From JAWKHR01 sp041394725 (GTDB lineage: Bacteria; Acidobacteriota; Vicinamibacteria; Vicinamibacterales; SCN-69-37): a stretch of 43,762 nucleotides of DNA. Numbering within the stretch: position 1 is the first letter of the stretch; every line of letters begins with the position of its first letter. The stretch lies in the NCBI GenBank assembly GCA_041394725.1, contig JAWKHR010000050.1, forward strand, positions 1 through 43,762, in the 5' to 3' direction. The notes under the pieces are model-generated. The model was not told where the DNA came from, did not search any database, and saw nothing but the letters and a program-made list of their open reading frames with translations. Shown in pieces: positions 7,341 through 15,755 of the stretch. Made by a program: the position numbers and the translations under genes.

Positions 7341-9029
7341 CTAACCCCTCCGCGTGCGCAGTTCCGCGCGTTCGAATTCCTGCCACTCGCGGCGCATCCC
7401 GAGACTGGCCCTGACGCCCGCCGGATCGGGGCGGACGCGCGACGCGGCGACGGGCTCGGCGACGCCCTGGACGACGTCCGGCCAGTCCACGGCGCGGCCG
7501 CGCGCGCGGGCATGGGCGTGGAAGGCACGCAACGCGGCGCCGAGGCACGCCGCGTTGGTCGTCTCGAAGCGCAGGACGTCCGCGTCGAAGACGTCGGCCA
7601 TCACCTGGAGAATCTCCCGGTTGGCCGAGGCGCCGCCGGTGGCGTGAATCGTCCGCACGTCGAGGCCCATCCAGGCCGCGTGCGTCGCCATCGACGCCAT
7701 CTGCCCCTCGACGACCGCGCGGACGCGCGCCGCGACGCCGGGTTCGTCGCGTCCGTCGCGCCCGTCGCGCCGGTCGGTCTCGTCGAGCCCGCGCGTGCGT
7801 GCCCCGCCGCGCGGCACGTGCGGCGTGATCTCGGGCTCGAACCACGGCAGCATCAGCGCGCCGCGGTTCCCCGGCGGCGACGCGGCGAGCGCCGCCGAGA
7901 ATCCCGCCCAGTCGAGCCCGCACGCGTCGCGCACGCGCTCGCGGGCCAGCGAGCCGTTGCGGAAGACGGTGAGCCCCATCACGCCGCCGATCGGCGCGCC
8001 GAAGACGTGCCCCGTGCCGGCCGGATCCACGCGCACTTCGGCGAGCGGGCCGAAGACGACGTCGCTCGTGCCGAGCGAAAGGCCCAGCATCCCGGCCCGC
8101 ACGAGGCCCAGGCCGACCAGGCTGCTCGGGTTGTCACCCGACCAGGCCACCACGGAAGCCGCGGGCAGGCCGTGGCGCGCGCGCCAGTACGGCGCGAGCG
8201 TCCCGACGACGGTCGGAGCCGGCACGATGGCGGGCAGCCGGCGCGCGAGATCCGGCGCGGTCGCGGCCAGCGCGTCCGGCGACCAGCGCGACGCGGTCAG
8301 GTCCATCAGGGTCATGCCCGAGGCGTCGCCGGGATCGAGCGGCGCGTGCGCGCCCGTGAGCAGGGACGCCAGAAACGAGCTGACGAGGTGAATGCGGTCC
8401 GTGCGCGCATAGCCCGCCGGGTCCGTCTTCCAGAACCGGCGGATCTGCGGGCCGGTGAACCGCTCGAACGCGCGCGAGCCGGTGATCGCCGCCACCCGCG
8501 CGGCGCCGCCCATCGCCTGCGTGATCTCCTCGCACTCGACCGTCGTCGAGGTGTCCATCCAGACCGGCGAGACCGGCCGCGAGAACGTGTCCGCGATCTG
8601 TCCGCCAATCGGCCGCGCCGGGTCGAGCGAGCGCCAGACGTCGGCCGCCGTGGCGTCCAGGTAGACGCTGCCGTGCTGCTGCGCCGACCCGGCAATCGCC
8701 GCGAGGCGCGAGAGATCGAGGCCCGACGCGGCGATCGCGCCGAGCAGGTGATCCAGCGCGTCCGCCCACAGCGCGGGGGGCGCCGTCACGACGCGCGGAT
8801 CCGCCGACGTCAGCACGCCGTGCGTGGTGCCATAGGACGGCAGCGCGCGATCGAACTCGAGGCTTCGCTCGAGCACCACCGCGCGCCGGCCCGCAGCGCC
8901 GCCCGCGCCGCCCGCGCCGCCCGCGCCGTCCGCGCGGCCCGCGCCGCCCGCATCGTCGGCGTCGTCCACGTCGAGGACGATGGCGGTCAGGCTCTGGGTG
9001 CTGCAGTCGAGGCCGAGATAGAGCGGCAT
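7341..9029 (-). CDS. xylB: Xylulokinase (FGGY family)
   Basis: 562 residues. It opens with the FGGY ATPase phosphate-binding strand (GLDCSTQSLTAIVLD). Sugar-site and nucleotide-site motifs follow in order: GSAQQHGSVY, the catalytic WMDTST region, DASGMTLMDL, and GLSLGTSDVVF and ATGGASANREILQ in the C-terminal domain. It phosphorylates D-xylulose with ATP after XylA. Length exceeds the usual ~490 because of two low-complexity inserts: a Gly/Ala/Asp run near residues 25-50 (8889-8960) and an Arg-Asp-Gly run near residue 420, both made of imperfect short DNA repeats. It is the third gene of an operon starting 9 nt after DUF362. Confidence 0.9.
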   Translation of the reverse strand: MPLYLGLDCSTQSLTAIVLDVDDADDAGGAGRADGAGGAGGAGGAAGRRAVVLERSLEFDRALPSYGTTHGVLTSADPRVVTAPPALWADALDHLLGAIAASGLDLSRLAAIAGSAQQHGSVYLDATAADVWRSLDPARPIGGQIADTFSRPVSPVWMDTSTTVECEEITQAMGGAARVAAITGSRAFERFTGPQIRRFWKTDPAGYARTDRIHLVSSFLASLLTGAHAPLDPGDASGMTLMDLTASRWSPDALAATAPDLARRLPAIVPAPTVVGTLAPYWRARHGLPAASVVAWSGDNPSSLVGLGLVRAGMLGLSLGTSDVVFGPLAEVRVDPAGTGHVFGAPIGGVMGLTVFRNGSLARERVRDACGLDWAGFSAALAASPPGNRGALMLPWFEPEITPHVPRGGARTRGLDETDRRDGRDGRDEPGVAARVRAVVEGQMASMATHAAWMGLDVRTIHATGGASANREILQVMADVFDADVLRFETTNAACLGAALRAFHAHARARGRAVDWPDVVQGVAEPVAASRVRPDPAGVRASLGMRREWQEFERAELRTRRG

Positions 9030-9038
9030 GTCCGGGCC

Positions 9039-10028
9039 TCAGTCGTCGGCGCGCAGGAACCGCATCGACTCGACGAGGTCGAAGGGCGTGCGGTAGCGGT
9101 CCACCCGCTCGCCGCGCTGGTCGATGCGCGTCGCGTCCACCTGCCCCAGGTATCGCGCCGCCGCCTCGAGGTACGGGACGCGCATCGGCTCGAGACCCAT
9201 CAGCCGCGCGCACGTGGCATCGACCGCCACCGGATCGGTGCCCATGGCGATGACGCCGACCGGCCTGGCGCGTCCCATGATCGGCCCGTCGCCCTCCATG
9301 CCGACGATGCCGTCCACGATGGCGAGGCCGGGCCGGACGGTGCCGGCCAGGTCGAGGATCGACGCGGGAATGCCACGGAAGTGCAGCAGGTTCTTCGGCC
9401 AGCCGTAGACGGCGCCCGGCACGACGCCGAACAGGTTCTTCATGCTGCACGTGAGCCCGGCCCAGTGATGCGTCTTCAGCTTCGGCATCGAGACGACCAG
9501 GTCCGCGGCGAGCACGCTCACCGGCAGCGCCAGCGACGACAGGCCGGTGAACCAGCTCCGCAGCGGCACCTCGCGCACGTCGTCGTGGTTCAGGTCGACG
9601 AAGGTCGTGTCCAGGTCGCCGAGATCGTCGGCGAGTCCGGTCGCCGTGAGGAGGTACTCGACGTCGCGCCGGTGCCCCGGCCCTTCCGCCACGACCACCT
9701 CGCGCGCGCCGGCGCGGCGGAGCGCGACGATGGCGCCGGCGATGACGCGGGGGTGCGTGTTGATGGCCTCGCCGGGCTCGTACTCCACGAGGTTCGGCTT
9801 CAGCAGCACGCGCCGATCGCGGACGGCGACGCCGAGTTCCCGCAGGCCGCGGCCGATGAGGTCCGCGAGGTCGCTGTCGTAGGACGGCGCGTCGAGGAGC
9901 GCGACCGCGGACCGGTCGGGCCGCGCGAAATCCGAACTCCGGTAGGGCGCGGGCTCGCGGCCGCACGCCGCGGCGACCGCGGCCGCCAGCGGCGTGCCGA
10001 GAAACGCGCGGCGGCTGAGCGTGGTCAC
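9039..10028 (-). CDS. DUF362 family protein with a Tat-type lipoprotein signal
   Basis: 329 residues from a GTG that overlaps the upstream stop as GTGA, so translation is probably coupled. The N-terminus has SRRAFLG followed by an alanine-rich segment ending in Ala-Ala-Ala-Cys, a twin-arginine signal with a plausible lipobox, so it would act outside the cytoplasmic membrane. The body matches DUF362: LLKPNLVEY, NTHPRV, VVVAEGPGH, VSMPKLKTH, CSMKNLFGVVPG, and the end motif TDPVAVDATCARLMGL. Related proteins sometimes carry ferredoxin domains, but no Fe-S cysteine motif is seen here. Function unknown; the alternative start in the upstream frame would run through another gene and was rejected. 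Confidence 0.85.
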   Translation of the reverse strand: MTTLSRRAFLGTPLAAAVAAACGREPAPYRSSDFARPDRSAVALLDAPSYDSDLADLIGRGLRELGVAVRDRRVLLKPNLVEYEPGEAINTHPRVIAGAIVALRRAGAREVVVAEGPGHRRDVEYLLTATGLADDLGDLDTTFVDLNHDDVREVPLRSWFTGLSSLALPVSVLAADLVVSMPKLKTHHWAGLTCSMKNLFGVVPGAVYGWPKNLLHFRGIPASILDLAGTVRPGLAIVDGIVGMEGDGPIMGRARPVGVIAMGTDPVAVDATCARLMGLEPMRVPYLEAAARYLGQVDATRIDQRGERVDRYRTPFDLVESMRFLRADD

Positions 10029-10936
10029 GCCGCCCCTCCTCGGACGGGCGATGCGCCGGGGCCGGCGACGCGGAACGCCGCGGCGTCGTGCGCCGGAATC
10101 GCCGCCGCGTAGGCCGCCATCGCCAGCAGGTGCGCGTTGTCGAGGAAGTGCGTGCGGGCGTCCTCGGCGTCGAGCGCCGCAAGGACGTGCCCGAACGGCC
10201 GGCGATGCACCGCGAGCGCGAGCGCCGCGAGCGCGAGCGCCATGGCCGATCGCTCGGCGAGCGCGTGCCGATCGAGCCACGAGAGACTCAGGCCGACGGC
10301 CGGCTCGCTCGCGCGGTCCTGGAGGGCGAGGAGCGCGAGCGCGGTGGTCGGCACGTACGCGCGGAGATCCTGACCGAGCACCGACGCGTTGCCGTAGTTC
10401 CAGCCGCCCGACGGGCACACGCGATCGAGCAGCACCGCCTCGCCGTCGGCGATGCGCGTGCCGGCCGCGCCGGGGCGGCGGCCCTCCGGCAGGCGCTTGA
10501 GCGCCAGCACGCAGAGCGCCGTCGGCTCGATCCAGCTGAACGTGCCCGGCATCCACGACCAGGCCTGCAGCCGGTTGTCCTGCCCGAGCAGCACGTCCGG
10601 GTCGAGCGCGACGCCCTTCGCGGCGACCACCCCCGCACCCAGGCGATCGACCGTCGCGTCCGGGGCCTCGAGTGCCGGCAGGGCCAGCAGCGCGAGGCCG
10701 CTCCAGGCCAGGTTCGGGACGCCGGTGCCCGGGTCGGCCAGCAGGCCCGCGGCGCCCTGCGTGGACCGCAGGAACTCGAGGTGCGCGGCGAGCGTGACGG
10801 GGGGCGCGGCCGGATCAGCGGTGAGGGCGAGGAGGGCCCAGCAGGTCGGCTCGAGGCGGCTCGCCCGGCCCGCGTAGTAGGGCCAGCCCCCGTCCGGGTT
10901 CGCGGCCGCGGCAAGGCGTTCGGCGAGGCGCGCCAC
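10025..10936 (-). CDS. Terpenoid-cyclase/prenyltransferase-type alpha-toroid repeat protein
   Basis: 303 residues from GTG at 10936. Helical repeats with the signature GGW-x-Y plus a downstream 'LEPTCWALLAL'-type helix occur at least three times (GGWPYYAG near residue 16, SWIEPTALCVLAL near 140, GGWNYGNA near 185), as in squalene-cyclase/prenyltransferase-like toroids. No DxDD catalytic motif is seen, so it is probably a binding or structural toroid rather than a cyclase. No signal peptide. It leads the operon with DUF362 and xylB. TACGAT lies 5 nt upstream of the start with no SD, suggesting leaderless initiation. Confidence 0.75.
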   Translation of the reverse strand: MARLAERLAAAANPDGGWPYYAGRASRLEPTCWALLALTADPAAPPVTLAAHLEFLRSTQGAAGLLADPGTGVPNLAWSGLALLALPALEAPDATVDRLGAGVVAAKGVALDPDVLLGQDNRLQAWSWMPGTFSWIEPTALCVLALKRLPEGRRPGAAGTRIADGEAVLLDRVCPSGGWNYGNASVLGQDLRAYVPTTALALLALQDRASEPAVGLSLSWLDRHALAERSAMALALAALALAVHRRPFGHVLAALDAEDARTHFLDNAHLLAMAAYAAAIPAHDAAAFRVAGPGASPVRGGAA

Positions 10937-10987
10937 GGCTCATCGTAGATCGGCCGCGGCCCGGGCCTGTGCCAGAATGGCGGGACC

Positions 10988-11398
10988 ATGACCTCGCGGC
11001 TGATGAAGGGACTGCTGATCGCCTGCGGCACGCTCTGCGTGGCGCTGGGCGTGATCGGCATCTTCCTGCCGATCATGCCGACGACGGTGTTCCTGCTGAT
11101 GGCGGCGGCGTGCTACGCACGCAGCTCCGATCGGTTCTACCAGCGGCTGATCAACAACCGCTGGCTCGGCAGCTACATCCGGAATCACCGCGAGGGCCGC
11201 GGCATGCGGCGGCGCGACAAGACGATCACGCTGATCATGCTCTGGGCCGGCATCGGCGCGACGATCGTCTGGACGGCCGAGGCGTGGTGGCTGCGCCTGC
11301 TGCTCGTCGGCATCGCCGCCGGCGTCACGCTGCACGTCGCGCGCCTGCCGGCGTTCCGCCTCGTCGAGCCGCCGGCACCCGTCGCGTCGGATTCCTGA
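10988..11398 (+). CDS. YbaN/DUF454 family inner-membrane protein
   Basis: 136 residues. An N-terminal membrane helix contains GVIGIFLPIMPTTVFLL, the hallmark of the DUF454/YbaN family. A soluble YARSS-x-RFYQ stretch and RNHREGRG segment follow, then two more hydrophobic helices. Function of the family is unknown. It is divergent from the toroid gene with a 51-nt gap and convergent with the oxidoreductase downstream (7 nt between stops). Confidence 0.85.
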   Translation: MTSRLMKGLLIACGTLCVALGVIGIFLPIMPTTVFLLMAAACYARSSDRFYQRLINNRWLGSYIRNHREGRGMRRRDKTITLIMLWAGIGATIVWTAEAWWLRLLLVGIAAGVTLHVARLPAFRLVEPPAPVASDS

Positions 11399-11405
11399 GG
11401 TTGGA

Positions 11406-12449
11406 TCAGGGCGTCTCCCACTGCCCCGTCCGCGCCGACCGGAACGCGGCGTCGATCACGCGCATGTTCGCGAGGGTCATCTCCAGCGGGTACGGCACGT
11501 CCGTGTCGCCCAGCACGGCGCGCGAGAACAGGTCGCCCTGGATCGTGTACTGGTCGCAGGTCGGGATCTCGATCGTCTCGATCCCGCCGCCGAACACGTC
11601 GCGCCCGTCGTCGACGAACAGCCGGCAGGGCCGGTCGGGCGGCGCGTTGAACGGGATCTCGACCTCGAGCCGGCCCCGCGTCCCGAACACCTGCACGCGC
11701 TGGCAGGGCACGAGCCTGGTCCCGCACGTGCCCGTCGCCTGGCCGGCCGGGTAGTCCAGGAGGAGCGACGTGAGGACGTCCACGCCGGTGGCCGGGTCGC
11801 GGTCGATCAGCGCGAGGACGCGCCGCGGCTCCTGGCCGAAGACGAACCGCGAGGTGACGATCAGGTAGCAGCCGATGTCGTACAGCCCGCCGCCGCCCCA
11901 GGCCTCGACGTTGCGGATGTTCTTCGGGTCGTCGTTGAAGTAGCTGAACGCGCCCTGGTAGGCGCGGACGTCCCCGAGCCGGCCCGACCGGCACAGGTCG
12001 CGCGCCGTGATCCACTGCGGGTGCGTCCACACCATGAACGCTTCCTGCATCTTCACGCCGGTCTCGTCGCGGACGTCGATGAGCGCCTGCGCGTCGGCCG
12101 CCGACAGGCCGATCGGCTTCTCGCAGAGCACGTGCTTGCCGGCGCGCGCCGCCTTCGTCGCGTACTCCACGTGCAGGTGGTTCGGCAGCGGGATGTAGAC
12201 CGCGTCCACGTCCGGGTCCTCGAGCAGGGCCTCGTAGGACCCGTGGGATCGCGGGATGTCGAGCGCCGCGGCCACACGCGAGGCCCGCGCGAGGTCACGC
12301 GACGCGATCGCCACGACCTCGGTGCTCGCGCCCCGCTGCATCCCCGGGATCACCTTCTTCACCCCGATGTTCGCCGTGCCGAGCACCCCCCACCGGACGC
12401 GCCTCAGCCGCCCACCCCTGACGAGGGTCAGGTCTTGATTCGCAGCCAT
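11406..12449 (-). CDS. Gfo/Idh/MocA-family NAD(P)-dependent oxidoreductase
   Basis: 347 residues. The N-terminal Rossmann fold shows VRWGVLGTANIG (residues 18-30), followed by EVVAIASRD, then VYIPLPNHLH and the family's EKP motif (HVLCEKPIGLS) with the catalytic lysine. The C-terminal domain contains the GGGGLYDIGCY motif. Such proteins oxidise sugars or dihydrodiols; D-xylose/glucose dehydrogenase-like relatives share this pattern, and the nearby xylose genes make a sugar substrate plausible, but specificity cannot be read. The first 17 residues are not part of the fold, so translation may start later, for example at a GTG just before RWGVLG. Divergent from the sortilin-type gene at 12532. 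Confidence 0.85.
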   Translation of the reverse strand: MAANQDLTLVRGGRLRRVRWGVLGTANIGVKKVIPGMQRGASTEVVAIASRDLARASRVAAALDIPRSHGSYEALLEDPDVDAVYIPLPNHLHVEYATKAARAGKHVLCEKPIGLSAADAQALIDVRDETGVKMQEAFMVWTHPQWITARDLCRSGRLGDVRAYQGAFSYFNDDPKNIRNVEAWGGGGLYDIGCYLIVTSRFVFGQEPRRVLALIDRDPATGVDVLTSLLLDYPAGQATGTCGTRLVPCQRVQVFGTRGRLEVEIPFNAPPDRPCRLFVDDGRDVFGGGIETIEIPTCDQYTIQGDLFSRAVLGDTDVPYPLEMTLANMRVIDAAFRSARTGQWETP

Positions 12450-12519
12450 GTCGCCGTTGAGATTACAGATTTGTGATTTCGTATAAAAGGAAGAAGATAC
12501 CGGGAGTCTTTTTCCGGTC

Positions 12520-12525
12520 TAGGCT
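12520..12525 (+). promoter_or_regulatory. Putative leaderless -10 element (TAGGCT)
   Basis: TAGGCT ends 6 nt before the ATG at 12532, which has no SD sequence. The 80-nt divergent gap 12450-12531 is the AT-richest stretch nearby (ATTTCGTATAAAAGG). The position fits transcription beginning at or next to the start codon. Confidence 0.4.
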
Positions 12526-12531
12526 ACCCAC

Positions 12532-15459
12532 ATGCGCCGACTCTCCCTGGCTCTCGCGCTGATTGCCGTCCCGCTCGCGACGGTCACGACCCTCTCCGGC
12601 CGCCAGGCGGCCCGCTTCGACCCGGCCCTGTTCCAGGACCTCGCCTGGCGCAACATCGGGCCATTCCGCGGCGGCCGCACCAAGGCGGCAGCGGGCATCG
12701 CGTCGCAGCCGAACGTGTTCTACGTCGGCGTCGCCAACGGCGGCGTCTGGAAGACGGACGACTACGGCCGCACGTGGACGCCGATCTTCGACGACCAGCC
12801 CACCGGATCGATCGGCGACATCGCCGTGGCCGCGTCGAACCCGAACGTCATCTACGTCGGGAGCGGCGAGGGCATGCAGCGGCCCGACCTCTCGACGGGC
12901 GACGGCATCTACAAGTCGATCGACGGAGGCGGCACCTGGACGCACCTCGGCCTCCGCGACGCGCAGCAGATTCCGCGCATTGTCGTCGATCCGACCAACC
13001 CTGAGCGGCTGTTCGTCGCCGCCCTCGGTCACCCCTACGGCCCGAACGAGGAACGCGGCCTGTTCCGATCGACCGACGGCGGCGGGACGTTCCAGAAGGT
13101 GCTCTACCGCGACGAGAACACGGGCGCGGTAGACGTCGTGCTCGACCCGACGAACCCGCAGATCGTGTACGCCGCGCTCTGGGAGGCGCGCCAGGGGCCG
13201 TGGGAGAACGCCGCGTGGACCGGGTCGAACAGCGGCCTGTTCAAGTCCACCGACGGCGGCACGACGTGGCAGCCGCTGACCGACGGCCTGCCGACCTACG
13301 CGGACGGCCTCGGCCGGATCGGCGTGACGGTCGCGCCGAGCGACCCGCGGCGCCTCTACGCGGTGGTGGACGCGGGCGCCCGCGCGGGCATCTACCGTTC
13401 CGACGACGCGGGTGCGCACTGGTCGCGCGCGAACGAGGATCGCCGCGTCGTGGGCCGTCCGTCCGACGCGGCCGACGTCGCCGTGGACCCGACCAACGCG
13501 GACATCGTGTACGTCCCGACGATCGTCGCGTGGAAGTCCACCGACGGCGGGCGGACGTTCACGGCGTGGCGCGGCGCGCCCGGCGGCGACGACTACCAGC
13601 GCATGTGGATCAACCCGACGCAACCGGACACGATCCTCATGACCGCGGACCAGGGCGCCATCGTCACGGTCAACGGCGGCCGGACGTGGAGTTCCTGGTA
13701 CAACCAGCCGACCGCGCAGTTCTACCACGTGAGCACGGACAACGCGTTTCCGTACCGCGTCTGCGGCGGGCAGCAGGAGAGCGGCTCGGCGTGCATCGCG
13801 AGCCGCAGCGACTTCGGGCGCATCACGTTCCGCGACTGGTCGCCGGTCGGCGTCGAGGAGTACGGCTACGTGGCGGCCGACCCGCGCGATCCGGACCTCG
13901 TCTACGGCGGCAAGGTGACGAAGTTCGACCGGCGCACGGGCCAGGTCCAGGACGTCTCGCCCCCGCGCGACGACGACTACCGGACGGTCCGCACGCAGCC
14001 GCTGCTCTTCTCGCCGATCGATCCGCGCACGCTCTTCTTCGCGTCCAACACCCTCTGGAAGACGACGTCCGGCGGGCAGACCTGGACGTCGATCAGCCCC
14101 GACCTCACGCGGCCGACGTGGGACGTGCCGGCCAGCGTCGGCGTCTACCGCGACCGTCCGAACGCGCGCGCGACGCGCCGCGGCGTGATCTACACGGTGG
14201 CACCGTCGCCCATCGACGCCGACGTGATCTGGGCGGGCACCGACGACGGGCTGATCCACCTCACGCGCGACGGCGGGAAGACGTGGACCGACGTCACGCC
14301 GCCGGCGATCGGGCCGTGGGCGAAGGTCTCGATCCTGGAGGCGTCCCACTTCGACGTGAACGGCGCCTACGCCGCGATCAACACGCTGCGGCTCGACGAC
14401 CTGCGCCCCCACGTCTACCGCACGCGCGACGCCGGCAGGACCTGGACGGAAATCGTCACCGGCCTGCCCCCCGGCCACGTGATCAACACGGTGCGCGAGG
14501 ACGCGCAGCGCCGCGGACTGCTCTTCGCCGGCAGCGAGCAGGGCGTGTCGGTGTCGTTCGACGATGGCGAACAGTGGCAGTCGCTGCGGCTGAACATGCC
14601 GGCGACGTCGATTCGCGACCTGGTGATCAAGGACGCGGACGTCGTGGTCGGCACGCACGGCCGCGGCTTCTGGATCCTGGACGACATCTCGCCGCTGCGC
14701 CAGGTCACCGCCGACACCGTGCGCGCCGGCGCGTTCCTCATGCGGCCGTCGGTCGCGTACCGGTTCCGCGCCTACAAGTACACCGACACGCCGCTCCCGC
14801 CCGACGAGCCCGGAGCGCCGAACCCGCCCGACGGCGTCGCGATCGACTACGTGATCGGGGCGGACGTCACCGGGCCGGTCACGCTCGAGATCATCGACTC
14901 GGGATCGGGCGACACCGTGCGCCGCTACTCGAGCGACGACCCGCCCGACGTCCCGCTGCCCGACCGGAACACGCCGGACTACTGGCTGCGGCCCGACCGG
15001 CGGCTGGCGGCGACGCCCGGCCTCCACCGGTTCTACTGGGACGTGCGGTACGCGCCGCCGGCGGTGGACCGCTTCACGTATCCGATCTCGGCCGTGCCGG
15101 GCGACACGCCGAAGGCGCCGCAGGGCATGTTCGTGCTGCCGGGCACCTACCAGGTGCGCCTCACGGTCAACGGCCGCGCCTACCGGCAGGCGGTCGTCGT
15201 CCGGATGGACCCGCGCGTCCGCACGAGCCAGGCGGATCTCGAGGCGCAGTTCCGCGCGTCGCGGTCGCTCGACCAGATGCTGCGGCGGGTCGCGGCGGCG
15301 CGCGCGACCGCCGACACGCCGGCGCTGCGGCAGGCGCAGTCCACGCTCGGGCGCCTGCTCGAGACGATCCAGGACGCCGACGTGCGCCCGACCGACGCGC
15401 AGGACGCCGCGCTCACGGCCGCGCTCGCCCAGGCCGGTCAGGCGCTCGGCGGAGGCTAG
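12532..15459 (+). CDS. Exported sortilin/BNR-repeat glycosyl-hydrolase-like protein
   Basis: 975 residues with an N-terminal signal peptide (Arg-Arg, LALALIAVPLA, cut near LSGRQ). Many Asp-box blades are visible (KTDDYGRTW, KSIDGGGTW, RSTDGGG, KSTDGGTTW, KSTDGGRTF, TRDGGKTW, RTRDAGRTW), making a ten-bladed VPS10-like propeller. A C-terminal region with WILDDISPLRQ, HRFYWDVRY and a final YQVRLTVNG-type sandwich domain ends in a predicted helical tail. More divergent from the two paralogues at 1-6.0 kb and lacking their Gly-Arg linkers. Secreted or periplasmic; substrate unknown. A structured element begins 14 nt after its stop codon. Confidence 0.88.
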   Translation: MRRLSLALALIAVPLATVTTLSGRQAARFDPALFQDLAWRNIGPFRGGRTKAAAGIASQPNVFYVGVANGGVWKTDDYGRTWTPIFDDQPTGSIGDIAVAASNPNVIYVGSGEGMQRPDLSTGDGIYKSIDGGGTWTHLGLRDAQQIPRIVVDPTNPERLFVAALGHPYGPNEERGLFRSTDGGGTFQKVLYRDENTGAVDVVLDPTNPQIVYAALWEARQGPWENAAWTGSNSGLFKSTDGGTTWQPLTDGLPTYADGLGRIGVTVAPSDPRRLYAVVDAGARAGIYRSDDAGAHWSRANEDRRVVGRPSDAADVAVDPTNADIVYVPTIVAWKSTDGGRTFTAWRGAPGGDDYQRMWINPTQPDTILMTADQGAIVTVNGGRTWSSWYNQPTAQFYHVSTDNAFPYRVCGGQQESGSACIASRSDFGRITFRDWSPVGVEEYGYVAADPRDPDLVYGGKVTKFDRRTGQVQDVSPPRDDDYRTVRTQPLLFSPIDPRTLFFASNTLWKTTSGGQTWTSISPDLTRPTWDVPASVGVYRDRPNARATRRGVIYTVAPSPIDADVIWAGTDDGLIHLTRDGGKTWTDVTPPAIGPWAKVSILEASHFDVNGAYAAINTLRLDDLRPHVYRTRDAGRTWTEIVTGLPPGHVINTVREDAQRRGLLFAGSEQGVSVSFDDGEQWQSLRLNMPATSIRDLVIKDADVVVGTHGRGFWILDDISPLRQVTADTVRAGAFLMRPSVAYRFRAYKYTDTPLPPDEPGAPNPPDGVAIDYVIGADVTGPVTLEIIDSGSGDTVRRYSSDDPPDVPLPDRNTPDYWLRPDRRLAATPGLHRFYWDVRYAPPAVDRFTYPISAVPGDTPKAPQGMFVLPGTYQVRLTVNGRAYRQAVVVRMDPRVRTSQADLEAQFRASRSLDQMLRRVAAARATADTPALRQAQSTLGRLLETIQDADVRPTDAQDAALTAALAQAGQALGGG

Positions 15460-15472
15460 GGGCGTCCCGTCC

Positions 15473-15700
15473 CGCCGGCGCGAGGCGTCCCGGGCGCGGC
15501 GCCGGAGAGGTGGCGCGGGAAATCCTCGCTCCCTTCGCCACGGATTCGACCTGTCGCCCTTCGGGCCGGTCCTACCCGGCCTGACTTCGCACGCCTACGG
15601 ACGCGGCCCTCGAATCCGTTGGCTCCGTACGCTCGGATTTCACGTCCGAGGCCCCCCGCGCCACTCCAAGTCGCCGCGCTCGGGACGCCTCGCGCCGGCG
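15473..15700 (+). ncRNA. Structured intergenic element, copy 1 (candidate ncRNA or palindromic mobile element)
   Basis: Nested inverted repeats form one long stem: P1 15473-15501 with 15672-15700 (29 bp, one G-T); P2 15510-15519 with 15655-15664 (10 bp); P3 GAAATCC 15519-15525 with GGATTTC 15635-15641; P4 15540-15549 with 15610-15619 (10 bp); P5 15563-15572 with 15599-15609 (one bulge); apical loop 15573-15598. The core (15510-15667) is clearly homologous to copy 2 at 35991-36242, with identical blocks in the loops and bulges. P1 and P4 differ completely in sequence between copies but still pair, and P5 carries a compensatory C-G versus T-A change. It starts 14 nt after the stop of the upstream + gene. 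No T-tract and no transposase nearby. Confidence 0.75.
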
Positions 15701-15728
15701 CCACCTCCCCCACCCAACCGCGGAGACC

Positions 15729-15743
15729 CATAGATCGTCTATG
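15729..15743. promoter_or_regulatory. Putative PadR operator: CATAGA-TCG-TCTATG dyad
   Basis: A perfect 6+6 inverted repeat around TCG lies 13 nt upstream of the chosen padR start, and its TCTATGC half-site is repeated at the start codon. PadR proteins usually bind short dyads in their own promoters, so autoregulation of padR and the following permease is likely. An upstream ATG at 15741 lies inside the dyad and was rejected as the start. Confidence 0.55.
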
Positions 15744-15755
15744 CTTGTGTCGTCT

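Noticed and set aside
10025..10936. Genuine squalene-hopene or other terpene cyclase
   Set aside because: Only 303 residues, half the size of a cyclase, and no DxDD catalytic motif was found.
12463..12531. Horizontally acquired AT-rich insertion
   Set aside because: The AT-rich patch is only about 50 nt and fits an ordinary divergent promoter region.
12463..15027. Very long open frame antisense to the sortilin-type gene
   Set aside because: High GC removes stop codons from antisense frames. The product is Arg/Val/Asp-rich without motifs, while the + strand frame has signal peptide and repeated Asp-boxes. The same applies to long opposite frames over 7512-10112, 26572-29919 and 38643-41561.
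15473..15700. Simple Rho-independent terminator
   Set aside because: No T-tract on either side, far larger than a terminator, and conserved unpaired core sequence shared with a distant copy.
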